Positions 9,172 through 18,104 are shown, counted from the first letter of the stretch. The stretch is 64,000 nt of DNA from an uncultured Methanomassiliicoccales archaeon (GCA_949292635.1 CASEZY010000003.1:62001-126000); one strand, 5' to 3'. Numbers and translations are program-made. The notes: generated by a model from the letters alone, not told the origin.

Positions 9172-10845
9172 TCATTTCAAGCCGACGATCCTTCCGTCGG
9201 GAAGCATGTCGATCCTGAGGGCGGCCGGCTCCTTGGGGAGTCCGGGCATCAGGTTCATGTCGCCGCAGACCGGGACCACGAATCCCGCTCCTCCGGAGAT
9301 GTTGACCTCCCTCACGTTCAGCTTCCATCCGGTGGGCGCACCTTTCTTGGACGGGTCGTCGGTGATGGACGCCTGGGTCTTCGCTATGCACACCGGGAAG
9401 GAGCCCATGCCGTTGGCCTCGATGGCCGCGATCGCCTTCTTGGCCTTGGAGGAGTACACCACGCCGTCGGCGCCGTAGATCTTGGTGGCCACGGCCTCGA
9501 TCTTCTCGGTGATGGGGATGTCCAGGTCGTAAAGGGGCTTGTAATCCGCCTTCTCGTGCTCCAGCACGTCCACCACGGCGTTGGCCAGCTCGATGCCGCC
9601 CTCTCCGCCCTTGGCGAAGACCTCGGACATGGCAGCCCTCGCGCCGACGTCCTTGCAGTGATTCCTGATGAGCTCCAGCTGCTCCTCGGTGTCGGAGGCG
9701 AAGCGGTTGATGGCCACGATGACGGGGCATCCGTAGAGGCCCAGGTTGGAGATGTGCTTGTCCAGGTTGTTGAAGCCCTTCACCATGGCCTCGGTGGTCA
9801 TGGTGCTCTCGTCCTTGATGTCGGCGCCGCCGTGCATCATCAGTGCGCGAACGGATGCCACCAGGACCACGGCATCCGGTGAGAAACCGGACTGCCTGCA
9901 GACGATGTCCATGAACTTCTCTGCGCCCAGGTCGGCGGCGAATCCCGCCTCGGTGACCGCGATGTCGCCCAGCTTGAGGGCCGCCCTGGTGGCGATGACG
10001 CTGTTGGCACCGTGGGCGATGTTGGCGAACGGGAATCCGTGGATGAATACCGGCGCCCCCTCCAGGGTCTGGACCAGATTGGGGTAGAAGGCGTCCTTCA
10101 GCAGCACCATCATGGATCCCACGCAGCCGATCTGCTTGGCCGTGACGAGATTGCCGCTGTAGTCGTAGCCGATGACGATGTTCTCCAGCCTGCGCCTCAG
10201 GTCCTCCCTGTCGTTGGCAAGTGCCAGTATGGCAGATATCTCGGATGCGGAGGTGATCAGGAAGCCGGCCTCCCTGGGCACTCCGCCCATGGTCTTGCCA
10301 CCAAGGCCGACGATGATGTTCCTCAGCTCCCTGGCGTTCATGTCCATGGCCTTCTTGAAGAGGATCCTGGTGGGGTCGATGCCCAGCGCGTTGCCCTTGG
10401 CGAGGTGGTTGTCCACCATCGTGGACAGAAGGTTGTGGGCGCTGGTGACGGCGTGGATGTCGCCGGTGAAGTGGAGGTCGATGTCCCACATGGGGTACAC
10501 CTGGGAGTATCCTCCGCCGGTGGCACCGCCCTTCACTCCGAAGGTGGGGCCCAGGGACGGCTCCCTCAGGGCGCCGACCACGTTCTTGCCGATCTTCTTC
10601 AGCCCCTGGATCAATCCGATGGAGGTGACGGTCTTGCCCTCTCCCGCCGGGGTGGCGGTGATGGCGGTGACCAGGACGAGCTTTCCGTCCTTCCTGTCGT
10701 TGTATTTGCTCAGGACATCAAGGGGGACCTTGGCCACGTGCTTTCCGTAGGGGTACAGGTCCTCCTTGTCGATGCCTATGCTCTCGGCGATCTCGCTGAT
10801 CGGTCTCACCTTGGCATCCATCGCAATCTCGATATCAGTCTTCAA
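9172..10845 (-). CDS. fhs: Formate--tetrahydrofolate ligase
   Basis: Catalyses ATP-dependent formation of 10-formyl-tetrahydrofolate from formate. The P-loop is seen as ITATPAGEGKTVTSIGL, followed by the family's LREPSLGPTFGVKGGA and GDIHAVTSAHNLL. The start is read as TTG at 10845, giving 557 residues and the usual N-terminus (KTDIEIAMDAK). The first ATG (10821) would cut the conserved DIEIA segment, and no upstream ATG suits. A hairpin terminator follows the stop. Tetrahydrofolate C1 enzymes occur in only some methanogens, where this gene usually supports purine and serine synthesis; a bacterial origin is possible but not shown here. Confidence 0.93.
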   Translation of the reverse strand: MKTDIEIAMDAKVRPISEIAESIGIDKEDLYPYGKHVAKVPLDVLSKYNDRKDGKLVLVTAITATPAGEGKTVTSIGLIQGLKKIGKNVVGALREPSLGPTFGVKGGATGGGYSQVYPMWDIDLHFTGDIHAVTSAHNLLSTMVDNHLAKGNALGIDPTRILFKKAMDMNARELRNIIVGLGGKTMGGVPREAGFLITSASEISAILALANDREDLRRRLENIVIGYDYSGNLVTAKQIGCVGSMMVLLKDAFYPNLVQTLEGAPVFIHGFPFANIAHGANSVIATRAALKLGDIAVTEAGFAADLGAEKFMDIVCRQSGFSPDAVVLVASVRALMMHGGADIKDESTMTTEAMVKGFNNLDKHISNLGLYGCPVIVAINRFASDTEEQLELIRNHCKDVGARAAMSEVFAKGGEGGIELANAVVDVLEHEKADYKPLYDLDIPITEKIEAVATKIYGADGVVYSSKAKKAIAAIEANGMGSFPVCIAKTQASITDDPSKKGAPTGWKLNVREVNISGGAGFVVPVCGDMNLMPGLPKEPAALRIDMLPDGRIVGLK

Positions 10846-10895
10846 TTGAATCCACCGAGACTGTGCATCAAGCTGCGGGCTTAATATGATGATTG

Positions 10896-11225
10896 TCAGT
10901 GGGCCGCCGCGCTTGCCGGTCTGGAGTACAGAACGCGGCTTCCGCCGACGTTTTTCGCCTCCTTGCCCTCGATGTCGGAATCGCCCTCTTCGTCGGATTG
11001 CTCCCGGTCGACGACGCTGACGTCGATGATCTGGTCCTGTACGAAGCGGGAGCTGCGGCTGTACTTCCTTCCGTTGGGGTATCTGTTCTTGTCGCGGAAC
11101 CACTCGATGTACGCTTCCTTCGCTTCCTCGGGAGCGTCGCTCCTGATCCCTTTGATCCCTGTCCTGCCCTCGTCGGGCCCGAACATCACCAGATACCTGT
11201 TGAACTTCCTGACATGTTCGTCCAT
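10896..11225 (-). CDS. Hypothetical small protein
   Basis: 109 residues, no recognised family. The N-terminal half is charged with aromatics (FNRYLVMFGPDEGRTGIKG; AYIEWFRDKNRYPNG); the C-terminal half is acidic and looks disordered (REQSDEEGDSDIEGKE). No signal peptide or membrane helix. Codon choice matches its neighbours, and an AT-rich upstream stretch (11270-11330) with several TATAAT/TTATAA boxes can serve as promoter, which supports it being real. Fifty nt separate it from fhs. Confidence 0.6.
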   Translation of the reverse strand: MDEHVRKFNRYLVMFGPDEGRTGIKGIRSDAPEEAKEAYIEWFRDKNRYPNGRKYSRSSRFVQDQIIDVSVVDREQSDEEGDSDIEGKEAKNVGGSRVLYSRPASAAAH

Positions 11226-11269
11226 GCTATATCCCGGAAGAATATTGAACGTGGGATTATTTCAAGTCA

Positions 11270-11335
11270 CTAATGTTATAATTTTTATAAACGTTATTTA
11301 TGTTATAATAGTTATAATAAATAGCCAGATGCGCG
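11270..11335 (-). promoter_or_regulatory. AT-rich promoter region with repeated TTATAAT
   Basis: A 65-bp block of very high A+T with three copies of the hexamer TTATAA/TTATAAT, in an otherwise GC-rich region. It lies upstream of the 109-residue hypothetical gene and beyond the 3' end of the Sel1 gene. The copy nearest 11275 is placed for a TATA box; the repeats could be regulator sites or simply AT-rich spacer. Confidence 0.35.
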
Positions 11336-11359
11336 AATGAAGTGAAAAATGTGAAGGGA

Positions 11360-12283
11360 TCAAGACTTCTTGGACTTGAATCCGGAGCCGCTCACGATCT
11401 TCTGGGCGTACTCATTCCCGTTGGCGGCGGACTTCTTCATCCATTCCAGGCCGGCGGCCATGTCCTGTTCCACCCCGTCACCCTCGAAGAGCATCTTGCC
11501 CACCCGGAACTGCGCATCCGGGTCGTCCAGCTCCGCCGCTTTGAGATAGAGCGCGTAGGCCTTCGCGTGATCCTCGGTGGTGGCCTCCCCCAGGAAGTAC
11601 ATCGTCGCTAGGTTGTAGATTGCGGGAGGATACCCGTTCTCCGCGGCGAGGCTGTACCAGCTGAACGCTTCAAAATCGTCCTTGTCCACGGCGGTGCCCT
11701 CGTAGTACATCACCGCGACCCTGAACTGCGCCTCCGGCAGCCCCTGCTTGGCGGATTTGAGGTACCAGTTGAACGCTCTGCGCAGGTCACGGTCGGTGCC
11801 GACACCCTCTTCCGAGAGCATGGCCACCTTGAACTGACTCAGGGAATCTCCCCTCTCGGCGGCCATCGAGAACCATTTGAAGGCCGCCACCATGTCCTGT
11901 TCGGTACCGATGCCGTAGAGGTGCATGGAGGCGATCTCGTTCATCGCCTCCACGCTGCCCTTCTCCGCGGCGAAGGCGAACATGCGAAGTGCCAGATCGG
12001 GATCCTTCTCCCCGCCGAGGCCGTGGAGGTATGCGATGCCGAGACAGCAGGTGCCCTCCGGGTCGCCCAGATCGGCGGCCCTGCGGTACAGCTCCCGCCC
12101 CTTGAAGTGGTCCCGCTCCACCCCCTCGCCGCTCATGTACATGTTGGCGAGACGGTCGATGGCGGGCACGAATCCCAGCTCCGCCGATCTTTCGTACAGA
12201 GGGAGCGCCTTCTCCGGCCCTTCGGCCGAATATGTGCGCTCCGCCTCCTCGAACAGACGCTGTCCCTCTCCGGGTTCGAACAT
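11360..12283 (-). CDS. Sel1-repeat protein
   Basis: Second Sel1-repeat protein (307 residues from the ATG at 12283; a TTG at 12298 would add five). Seven consecutive ~36-residue repeats are visible, for example RLANMYMSGEGV, EIASMHLYGIGT and RVGKMLFEGDGV. There is no signal peptide. It resembles the Sel1 protein paired with the Hsp70-like gene at 7.6-9.1 kb but stands alone here, immediately downstream of a nitrilase-family gene (31-nt gap). It is likely a protein-interaction scaffold; partner unknown. Confidence 0.88.
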   Translation of the reverse strand: MFEPGEGQRLFEEAERTYSAEGPEKALPLYERSAELGFVPAIDRLANMYMSGEGVERDHFKGRELYRRAADLGDPEGTCCLGIAYLHGLGGEKDPDLALRMFAFAAEKGSVEAMNEIASMHLYGIGTEQDMVAAFKWFSMAAERGDSLSQFKVAMLSEEGVGTDRDLRRAFNWYLKSAKQGLPEAQFRVAVMYYEGTAVDKDDFEAFSWYSLAAENGYPPAIYNLATMYFLGEATTEDHAKAYALYLKAAELDDPDAQFRVGKMLFEGDGVEQDMAAGLEWMKKSAANGNEYAQKIVSGSGFKSKKS

Positions 12284-12314
12284 GACCCGCACTCTCAATG
12301 GGGGTATTTGGTGC

Positions 12315-13145
12315 TTATCCGAACAGGGGGCACTTGTCCACCGCGGACGGGTCCGGTTCCACGGCCTTCACCGCATACACGGAACCGTCGCCGATGACTG
12401 TGGTGCCGGGTATCTTCCTGGCGGCGGTGTTGGCCTTCAGCTCGTCCACGTCGATGCGGATCTCCCTGACGTCGCTGCCGGAGGTGCATTTCTCCACTAT
12501 CTCGCCTGCGGCGTTGATGTAGGCGCTCCTGCCGGCCATGACCACGCCGGGGTCAGGTCCGGCCATGTTGCACAGCATGATGGGCATGGAGTACTTGGCC
12601 GCGGCGGCCATCGCTATCAGTATGAAACGGTCCATCTGAGGGTCGGTGAGCGCGGATATGCAGACGATCATGTCAGCCCCGTCCTCGGCGTACCTGCGGA
12701 CCAGGGCGTCCTCGCTCAGGTCGGCGCCCACGGTCAGTCCCATCCTGAGACCCTGGCGGTCCACGATCATGGGCGAGCTGCCGGGGGTGAAGATCTCGGA
12801 ATCGTCGAACACCCCGCCGGCGTCCATGACTATCTTGTCGTACTCCTTCAGATCGTAGCCGTCCACGACGACCGCGGAGTTCCTGAGGCCGTCGTCCTTG
12901 ATGATGGGGCAACCGCAGATGACGGTGCTTCCCTTGGCCTGGGACAGCTTGGCGACACTGGTGAGGACATCGTCCATCAACTTCTCCGCCTTCATCTCGG
13001 TGCGGTCCTTGGTGAGGCCGCTGCAGAACATCTCCGGGAACACGAAGACGTCGGAATCCACGTTGTTGATCCTCATCCTCGCCTTGAAGAAGTTGTTCTT
13101 GGGGTCGTTGATGATCCCTCTCGATTGGACCAAGGTGATTTTCAT
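12315..13145 (-). CDS. Carbon-nitrogen (nitrilase-superfamily) hydrolase
   Basis: 276-residue amidase of the nitrilase superfamily. The Glu of the catalytic triad lies in VFPEMFCSG, the Lys probably in the KEYDKIVMDAGG segment, but the expected catalytic Cys region reads GADMIVCISALTD, with Cys preceding Ile-Ser-Ala instead of the more usual C-x-D/E. These enzymes hydrolyse amides, ureas or nitriles. The substrate is not predictable. The start at 13145 gives the typical MKITLVQ N-terminus. It may be co-transcribed with the downstream Sel1 gene. Confidence 0.8.
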   Translation of the reverse strand: MKITLVQSRGIINDPKNNFFKARMRINNVDSDVFVFPEMFCSGLTKDRTEMKAEKLMDDVLTSVAKLSQAKGSTVICGCPIIKDDGLRNSAVVVDGYDLKEYDKIVMDAGGVFDDSEIFTPGSSPMIVDRQGLRMGLTVGADLSEDALVRRYAEDGADMIVCISALTDPQMDRFILIAMAAAAKYSMPIMLCNMAGPDPGVVMAGRSAYINAAGEIVEKCTSGSDVREIRIDVDELKANTAARKIPGTTVIGDGSVYAVKAVEPDPSAVDKCPLFG

Positions 13146-13235
13146 GACGTATAAACCAAAAAGTGCGATTATAAAGCTGGTTATACGGTATCATCGAAGG
13201 TTCTGACACACTTTTAATATGTGTCCGATTCATCA

Positions 13236-13856
13236 ATGCGTGATACAATGTTCGAAGACGACAGATCCGATTTCGGAGTCCCCGTGGCGGGATTCTTCAT
13301 CATGGGATTCGCCGGCCTGCTGCTGGCTCTTCTGCTTCTTAACGCTGAGTTCGAATTCACCACCGGTGCCTACAACAGCATCCCCTTGCTGATGATGATC
13401 GTCGGTGTCATCGGCATCGTGGTCGGTGCGGCGGCGGTGAGGAAGGCGTACCTGGTGGAGGGATTCTCCTTCGGTATGTTCTCGCTGTTCCTGTTCCTCA
13501 TACCCGACATCGCCGTCTCCGGCGCGACCGGCGGCCATCTGCTGCTGGGCATCATTGTCCTGCTGGCCTTCCTGTTCATCGCCTTCCTGTCCTATTCAGG
13601 CGGCGTGCTCGACCTGGCCATCGTCGATGTCATCCTCGGCATAGCCTTCCTGCTGATAGTGGGAGTCGAGGGCATGGCGCTTGCCGGGGGAATCCTGGTG
13701 TTGATCGCGGCGGTCATCTGCATCTACGTCTGCCTCAGCGACTGGCTCTTCGTTCAGGACATCATGAGGGAGTACGAGGCGGCTGTCTGCGAGTGCGGTT
13801 GCGGCGATGAGGACTGCGACTGTGAGGACGAGTGCCACTGTCACGACAAGGAATGA
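13236..13856 (+). CDS. Six-helix membrane protein with a Cys/His-rich tail
   Basis: 206 residues: a short charged N-terminus, about six hydrophobic helices (for example FFIMGFAGLLLALLLLN; LLLGIIVLLAFLFIAFLSY) and a cytoplasm-like tail in which 8 Cys and 2 His fall within the last ~27 residues (CECGCGDEDCDCEDEC, then HCHDKE). The layout recalls small transporters of the YaaH/GPR1 type but I cannot assign a family. The acidic Cys/His tail looks able to bind metal. The ATG at 13236 is preferred to a GTG at 13221 because the TATA-like TTTAATAT at 13213 is 23 nt before it. A hairpin terminator follows. Confidence 0.75.
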   Translation: MRDTMFEDDRSDFGVPVAGFFIMGFAGLLLALLLLNAEFEFTTGAYNSIPLLMMIVGVIGIVVGAAAVRKAYLVEGFSFGMFSLFLFLIPDIAVSGATGGHLLLGIIVLLAFLFIAFLSYSGGVLDLAIVDVILGIAFLLIVGVEGMALAGGILVLIAAVICIYVCLSDWLFVQDIMREYEAAVCECGCGDEDCDCEDECHCHDKE

Positions 13857-13862
13857 CTCTTA

Positions 13863-13895
13863 CGGGGCATCCGCCCCGGATCTCTTATTTTTTTG
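13863..13895 (+). terminator. Hairpin plus T-run
   Basis: A 6-bp stem CGGGGC/GCCCCG with an ATCC loop (13863-13878) is followed by a run of seven or more T ending near 13895, directly after the membrane-protein gene. Confidence 0.65.
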
Positions 13896-13946
13896 AACAT
13901 CGGAACGGACTCCCGTCCGAGAGTGACTTTTTGAGAAGACGAGTAG

Positions 13947-14021
13947 TGGGCCCGACGAGATTTGAACTCGAGACCTTCCGGTTATCAGCCGGACGCTCCA
14001 ACCAAGCTAAGCTACGGGCCC
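13947..14021 (-). tRNA. tRNA-Ile (GAT)
   Basis: Minus-strand cloverleaf of 75 nt. The acceptor GGGCCCG pairs with CGGGCCC, the anticodon stem CCGGC/ACCGG holds a loop with GAT, and the T-arm loop is TTCAAAT. The discriminator base is A and no CCA is encoded. The anticodon loop CTGATAA is standard for Ile. Confidence 0.93.
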
Positions 14022-14050
14022 AAGTTTGGTGAGACTGGGGATACCTATGT

Positions 14051-14060
14051 CTCATATAAA
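14051..14060 (-). promoter_or_regulatory. TATA-like box upstream of tRNA-Ile
   Basis: Read on the minus strand, TTTATATGAG lies about 30-38 nt before the mature tRNA 5' end, an acceptable position for an archaeal TATA box with a short 5' trailer. Confidence 0.45.
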
Positions 14061-14096
14061 GATTTGCAATGATGATCGTCCGCCAGGCCCGATGTT

Positions 14097-14405
14097 CAAT
14101 TCTTCAGACAGGACAGCGGTTTCACATGCACCCTGTCATCCTCGGTGTACGCAGCGTCTTCGACTGTGTAGGGGTGCCATGAGCCGAATGCCGAGGTTTG
14201 GATGATCTTCGGTCCATCGGGGGCATTCAGTCAGTCCTTCGGTGAGGTCTCTGCAGTGCGTATCATGTTTGGCGCGTCAAGTATTCGGGGGTGTATCGGC
14301 GTGTGCTTCGGATCTTGCCGCCTACGGCCATCTTCATCGGTACCGGATTCGTATGCTTCCACATTCAGAAGGTGAATCACTTCACCGCAGGCTCTGACCG
14401 GCTGT
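14097..14405 (-). pseudogene. Decayed coding remnant
   Basis: In the 530-bp gap between tRNA-Ile and the COG1325 gene, the minus strand holds two coding-looking pieces in different frames. The upstream piece (about 14225-14405) reads VRACGEVIHLLNVEAYESG and ends at a stop. The second (14097-14222) reads IIQTSAFGSWHPYTVEDAAY... and ends at a natural stop. No start codon with a promoter is visible. The pattern is that of a frameshifted, truncated gene. Product unknown. Confidence 0.4.
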
Positions 14406-14552
14406 GCGTTATTGTCGTTTACTTAAAGAGTATTTAAAGTTGGAGTTGGACACATTTTCATTGGAGGGGTCGGTCGCTCGGGAGCGAGCGACCTCGTTCC
14501 ACCCGTCCCTCAACGGACAAGAATAATAATCGCGGGAGGGCATCACCGACAC

Positions 14553-14999
14553 ATGCCCTCCGTGTTCCATTGGGTGAAGGTGAAGACGATCTGCTACGCC
14601 ACCGAGGACGAGGACCTGCTCTGCCGCATGACCGCAGGAATAGCAGGCACCGACGAGTTGGACGTGGACGTGTCCGAAGGCCTGCACGGCAACCCCATCA
14701 CGGTGATCGACGCCACCCTGAAGAAGAACCCTCAGTACGTAGCTTTATTCAAGGGATTGGGCGAGGACGTGATCCGGGAGCTCCTGGGACAGCTGGAGGA
14801 GAGGATCGACGAGGACTGCATCCTTTATGTTAGATTCGACAAGCAGAAGGCGGTGGAAGGGGTTTTGGAGATATCCCACGGAGGGGACGTGGTGTCCCTG
14901 ACGGGGAAGGTGATGGCCCACCCCGCCAGGAAGGAGGTGGCGGTGGAGACCGTCAGGAATTATCTTCTGGGTCTTCTTCCGGCTCCACAGTCACCTTGA
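14553..14999 (+). CDS. COG1325-type RNA-binding protein (exosome-associated in archaea)
   Basis: 148-residue protein matching the archaeal COG1325/DUF54 family, which has been proposed as exosome-linked because its gene often neighbours ribosomal and exosome genes. The start HWVKVKTICYATEDEDLL, the central NPITVIDATLKK and the ...DCILYVRFDKQKAV... are characteristic. There is no exosome or ribosomal gene beside it here. The 3' end overlaps the convergent CNNM gene by 47 nt. Confidence 0.75.
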   Translation: MPSVFHWVKVKTICYATEDEDLLCRMTAGIAGTDELDVDVSEGLHGNPITVIDATLKKNPQYVALFKGLGEDVIRELLGQLEERIDEDCILYVRFDKQKAVEGVLEISHGGDVVSLTGKVMAHPARKEVAVETVRNYLLGLLPAPQSP

Positions 15000-16242
15000 C
15001 TATCTTCACCCTCTTGTTGCGCACGGAGGTGACGGTCATCTCCATGCGCCCCTCGATGACGGAGTCCCCGGCGATGGGCGGCTTCTGCAGACGGTACTGT
15101 ATGTATCCGCCCACGGTGGAGCCGTCGTAGTCTCCCAGGGGGATGCGGAATCCAGTCTCCTCCATCAGGTCGTTGATGTTGGCGTCACCGAGCACGGTGA
15201 AGTCGCCGTCCTCGTCCCTGACGATGTCGTAGCGGACCTCGTCGCTCTCGTCCCAGATCTCGCCCACCAGCTCCTCCAAGATGTCCTCCAAGGCGACTAT
15301 GCCGATGGTGCCGCCGTAGTCGTCCACAACGACCAGCATCTGCACGGTGGACCTCTGTATCTCGTCCAGCGCATTGGCCAGGGTGGTGGATTCGGGCACG
15401 AACCTCACCCTGCGGATGATGGGCATGATGGATTCGTCGCGGTCCACAAGGAAGTATCTGGCGAAGAAGTCCTTGGAGTAGACCACACCGATGATCTTGT
15501 CGATGTTGCCGTCGTAGACAGGCAGTCTGGAGTATCCGGACTGGATGAACACGTTGCGGGCCTCGTCCATGGTGATGTCCTTGTCGATGCCCACGATGTC
15601 CACCCTGGGGGTGATGATCTCCTCCACGCACTTGTCGTCGAAGCGGATGGCGGACTTGATCAATTCGCTCTCCGCGGCTTCAAGGGTGCCTTCCTCCTCG
15701 ATCTCGTCCACCATGAGGACCAGCTCATCCTCGGTGAGGGTGGGGATCTCCCCGTTCTTCCTTATGACGCGGTTGGTGACACCCTGGGAGATCTTCTCGA
15801 AGATCAACGTCAGGGGGGTGAGGACCACGCTGATGAAGGATATCGCGGGAGTGATCCACAGGGCGAATCCCTCGGGCTTCGCCTTCGCCATGCATTTGGG
15901 GGTGATCTCCCCGCAGGCGAGGATGACGATGAGCATCACCACAGTGGCCACCAGGGCACCCTGTTCGCCGCCCATCAGGCGGGTGAAGAGCACGGTGCTC
16001 AGGGAGGAGGCGGTGATGTTCACCAGGTTGTTGCCCACCAGGATGGTGGTGAGCAACTTCTCGTAGTTGTCAAGCAGCTTGTTGGCCTTCGCGGCCCGAT
16101 GGTTGCCTTCCTCCGCCATCTTCTTGAGTTTGATGCGGTTGAGGCTGGTGAATGCGGTCTCCGTGGCGGAGAACATCGCAGAGAAGAGCACAAGGAGGGC
16201 AAGCACGGCCACGATCCCTATCATCATGGGGTCGAGGGCCAT
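14953..16242 (-). CDS. CNNM/CorC-type membrane protein (DUF21-CBS-CorC_HlyC)
   Basis: 429 residues in the standard order: an N-terminal transmembrane DUF21 domain (three to four helices up to about residue 190, including LVLFSAMFSATETAFTSLNR), a CBS pair (ITPRVDIVGIDKDITMDEAR...; VRFVPESTTLANAL...VVVDDYGGTIGIVALEDILEEL), and a C-terminal CorC_HlyC domain (GDFTVLGDANINDLMEETGF). Family members are Mg2+ exporters or regulators of cation flux. Length and motifs are complete. Short overlap with the convergent COG1325 gene. Confidence 0.92.
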   Translation of the reverse strand: MALDPMMIGIVAVLALLVLFSAMFSATETAFTSLNRIKLKKMAEEGNHRAAKANKLLDNYEKLLTTILVGNNLVNITASSLSTVLFTRLMGGEQGALVATVVMLIVILACGEITPKCMAKAKPEGFALWITPAISFISVVLTPLTLIFEKISQGVTNRVIRKNGEIPTLTEDELVLMVDEIEEEGTLEAAESELIKSAIRFDDKCVEEIITPRVDIVGIDKDITMDEARNVFIQSGYSRLPVYDGNIDKIIGVVYSKDFFARYFLVDRDESIMPIIRRVRFVPESTTLANALDEIQRSTVQMLVVVDDYGGTIGIVALEDILEELVGEIWDESDEVRYDIVRDEDGDFTVLGDANINDLMEETGFRIPLGDYDGSTVGGYIQYRLQKPPIAGDSVIEGRMEMTVTSVRNKRVKIVKVTVEPEEDPEDNS

Positions 16243-16389
16243 CTAATGCATCCCTGCCGTTTTGATCTGACTATTGTTCATATGGTTCACCATCGCCTTT
16301 GCGGCGATATGTGCCTGCGCAATTTCGTTATGTATATTAAAATCGCGGTGAGCGGGGTGATGGGAAGGGAAGGGGTTTGCGGTTCGGTT

Positions 16390-17004
16390 TCAGAAGAACT
16401 TCGCCTTGACGTCCGCGCTGAGCAGGTACAGGAAGGCCATCAGGTACATCACCACGGCCGCGACGACGTCCACGTACGCCAGTATCAGATAGATCCCCTC
16501 GTAGGAGCCGTTGGTCACTCCGAGGAGGGCGATCAGCAAGATGAGCACGAACGCGGCGAAGATGACGATCAGCATATAGTGGATCACCTTGTCGAAGATG
16601 TTCCTCGTGTTGTTGGTGACGATCCATCCCACAGCGAGGATGATCGCGGCAAGGACGATGGTGCCGATGCCGGAGGCCAGGTGCTGGTCGGCGCTGCCGA
16701 AGGCGGCGACGAAGACCCCGTTGATGATGCCGGTCACCCTGACAAGGAATATGTAGCCGGCGAGCACGCCGAACTTGGAGGAGATGCCTTCGGGGAACAC
16801 GGGTGCCAGAGGGCCGGGCCTCTGGGTGAAGACCATCACTCCCGCTAGCAGATAGAGCACCTCGGCGACGATTCCGCCGATGTTCTCCACGGTGAGGTTG
16901 CTGGTGTCCTTCACCAGCAAGGCTGTGCAGACGATCAGGTCCACCAGTCCGACGACGGCTATCAGCAGTCCGAAGTTCTTGGTGTCGTCCAGGAACGATG
17001 CCAT
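16390..17004 (-). CDS. Membrane protein of a local tandem family (copy 1)
   Basis: 204 residues from the ATG at 17004, with six or more hydrophobic helices and no recognised family. It begins MASFLDDTKNFGLLIA and ends LYLLSADVKAKFF; both ends are shared with the next copies. The central FPEGISSKFGVLAGYIFLV is also conserved. It is one of four paralogues in tandem (16.4-19.2 kb). The upstream frame is open to 17130 but the family alignment supports the internal start. Confidence 0.78.
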   Translation of the reverse strand: MASFLDDTKNFGLLIAVVGLVDLIVCTALLVKDTSNLTVENIGGIVAEVLYLLAGVMVFTQRPGPLAPVFPEGISSKFGVLAGYIFLVRVTGIINGVFVAAFGSADQHLASGIGTIVLAAIILAVGWIVTNNTRNIFDKVIHYMLIVIFAAFVLILLIALLGVTNGSYEGIYLILAYVDVVAAVVMYLMAFLYLLSADVKAKFF

Positions 17005-17189
17005 GTCACGGCCCAGGTGTGGCCGTATAAGACTGTATGCGGAAGGGTGCCCGAAGGTCACATCCTGGCTCATGTGCGGATGCGGGTATGGGGGGCGGCA
17101 CATATTCTTGGAACGTATGCAAAGGGCCATCGATTGACGGTACCATTGGATGGCGGTGAGATGAAAAGGAAAGGTAAGTGGTTTGCCGG

Positions 17190-17203
17190 GTCCCTTGCGG
17201 GAC
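17190..17203 (-). terminator. Hairpin after membrane protein copy 2
   Basis: A 5-bp stem GTCCC/GGGAC with a 4-nt loop begins at the base after the stop codon (minus strand) and is followed within about 20 nt by pyrimidine-rich CTTTCCTTTTC. The same hairpin recurs after the broken copy at 18105-18120. Confidence 0.5.
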
Positions 17204-17812
17204 TCAGAACTTCGCCTTGACCTCTGCGCTGAGCAGGTACAGGAAGGCCATCAGGTACATGACGATAGCAGCGATGGACTCCACGATGGCCAGGATCAGG
17301 TACATGTCGTGGTAGTAGTCACCGAGTCCGAAGATTCCGATGAGACCCAGGATGACGGACAACGCGAAGATGATGATCAGGATGTAGTAGATGACCTTGT
17401 CCAGAACGTTCTTCGTGTCGTTGGTTATGATCCAGCCCACAGCGATGATGATGATGGCGAGGACGATGGTTCCGATACCGGCCATCAGGTTGCCGTCCGC
17501 GCTGCTGAAAGCGGCAACGAAGATACCGTCGATGATGCCGGTGACTCCCACAAGGAAGATGTAGCCGGTCAGGACGCCGAACTTGGAGGAGATACCCTCA
17601 GGGAAGATCGGGGCCAGCGCTCCGGGCTTCTGAGTGTAGACCATGATGCCTGCGAACAGGTAGATCAGTCCGACGATTATGCCTCCGATATACATGAGGC
17701 TAAGGTTGTTCATATCCTCGATCAGCATCAGCACGCTGACTATGAGGTCAACGAGTCCGATGATGGCAATCATCAGTCCGAAGTTCTTGGTGTTATCCAG
17801 GAATGATGCCAT
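17204..17812 (-). CDS. Membrane protein of a local tandem family (copy 2)
   Basis: 202 residues from the ATG at 17812. Closest to copy 1: start MASFLDNTKNFGLMIA, core FPEGISSKFGVLTGYIFLV, end LYLLSAEVKAKF, with the same six-helix pattern. No catalytic or binding motif stands out. The open frame continues upstream to 18046, but that extension has no hydrophobic segments and no homology to the paralogues. The 307 bp upstream (17813-18119) hold no gene; TATTTAAGATT at about 17837 is a plausible promoter. Confidence 0.78.
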   Translation of the reverse strand: MASFLDNTKNFGLMIAIIGLVDLIVSVLMLIEDMNNLSLMYIGGIIVGLIYLFAGIMVYTQKPGALAPIFPEGISSKFGVLTGYIFLVGVTGIIDGIFVAAFSSADGNLMAGIGTIVLAIIIIAVGWIITNDTKNVLDKVIYYILIIIFALSVILGLIGIFGLGDYYHDMYLILAIVESIAAIVMYLMAFLYLLSAEVKAKF

Positions 17813-18104
17813 GAGAGGTAAGACGCGTTTACGGGTATTTAAGATTGTTTGAGTATGTTCAAAGATTTTGGCCCCTAAACAACGCATTCCTCTGCGTTTC
17901 GTATCAAAGCGGGCGAGGGTATCTCTATTAATGGTTTGCCATGAGCCAGCAATACGGCCGTTGCTTATACATAGGATTCGAAGCTCGGAGCGTTGTCGCA
18001 TCCGGGGATTCGGACTCTCCGTGCGAATCCAACGACGGAAGGACATCCACTGCCGATACGGCCTTGATTGTGCTCAAAATGTAGAAGGGGAAACGGTTTG
18101 GAGG

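Noticed and set aside
18003-18016. 14-nt motif ATCCGGGGATTCGG also present near 23291
   Set aside because: Similarity does not extend clearly beyond the 14 bases; possibly remains of tRNA T-arms, but no cloverleaf can be drawn.
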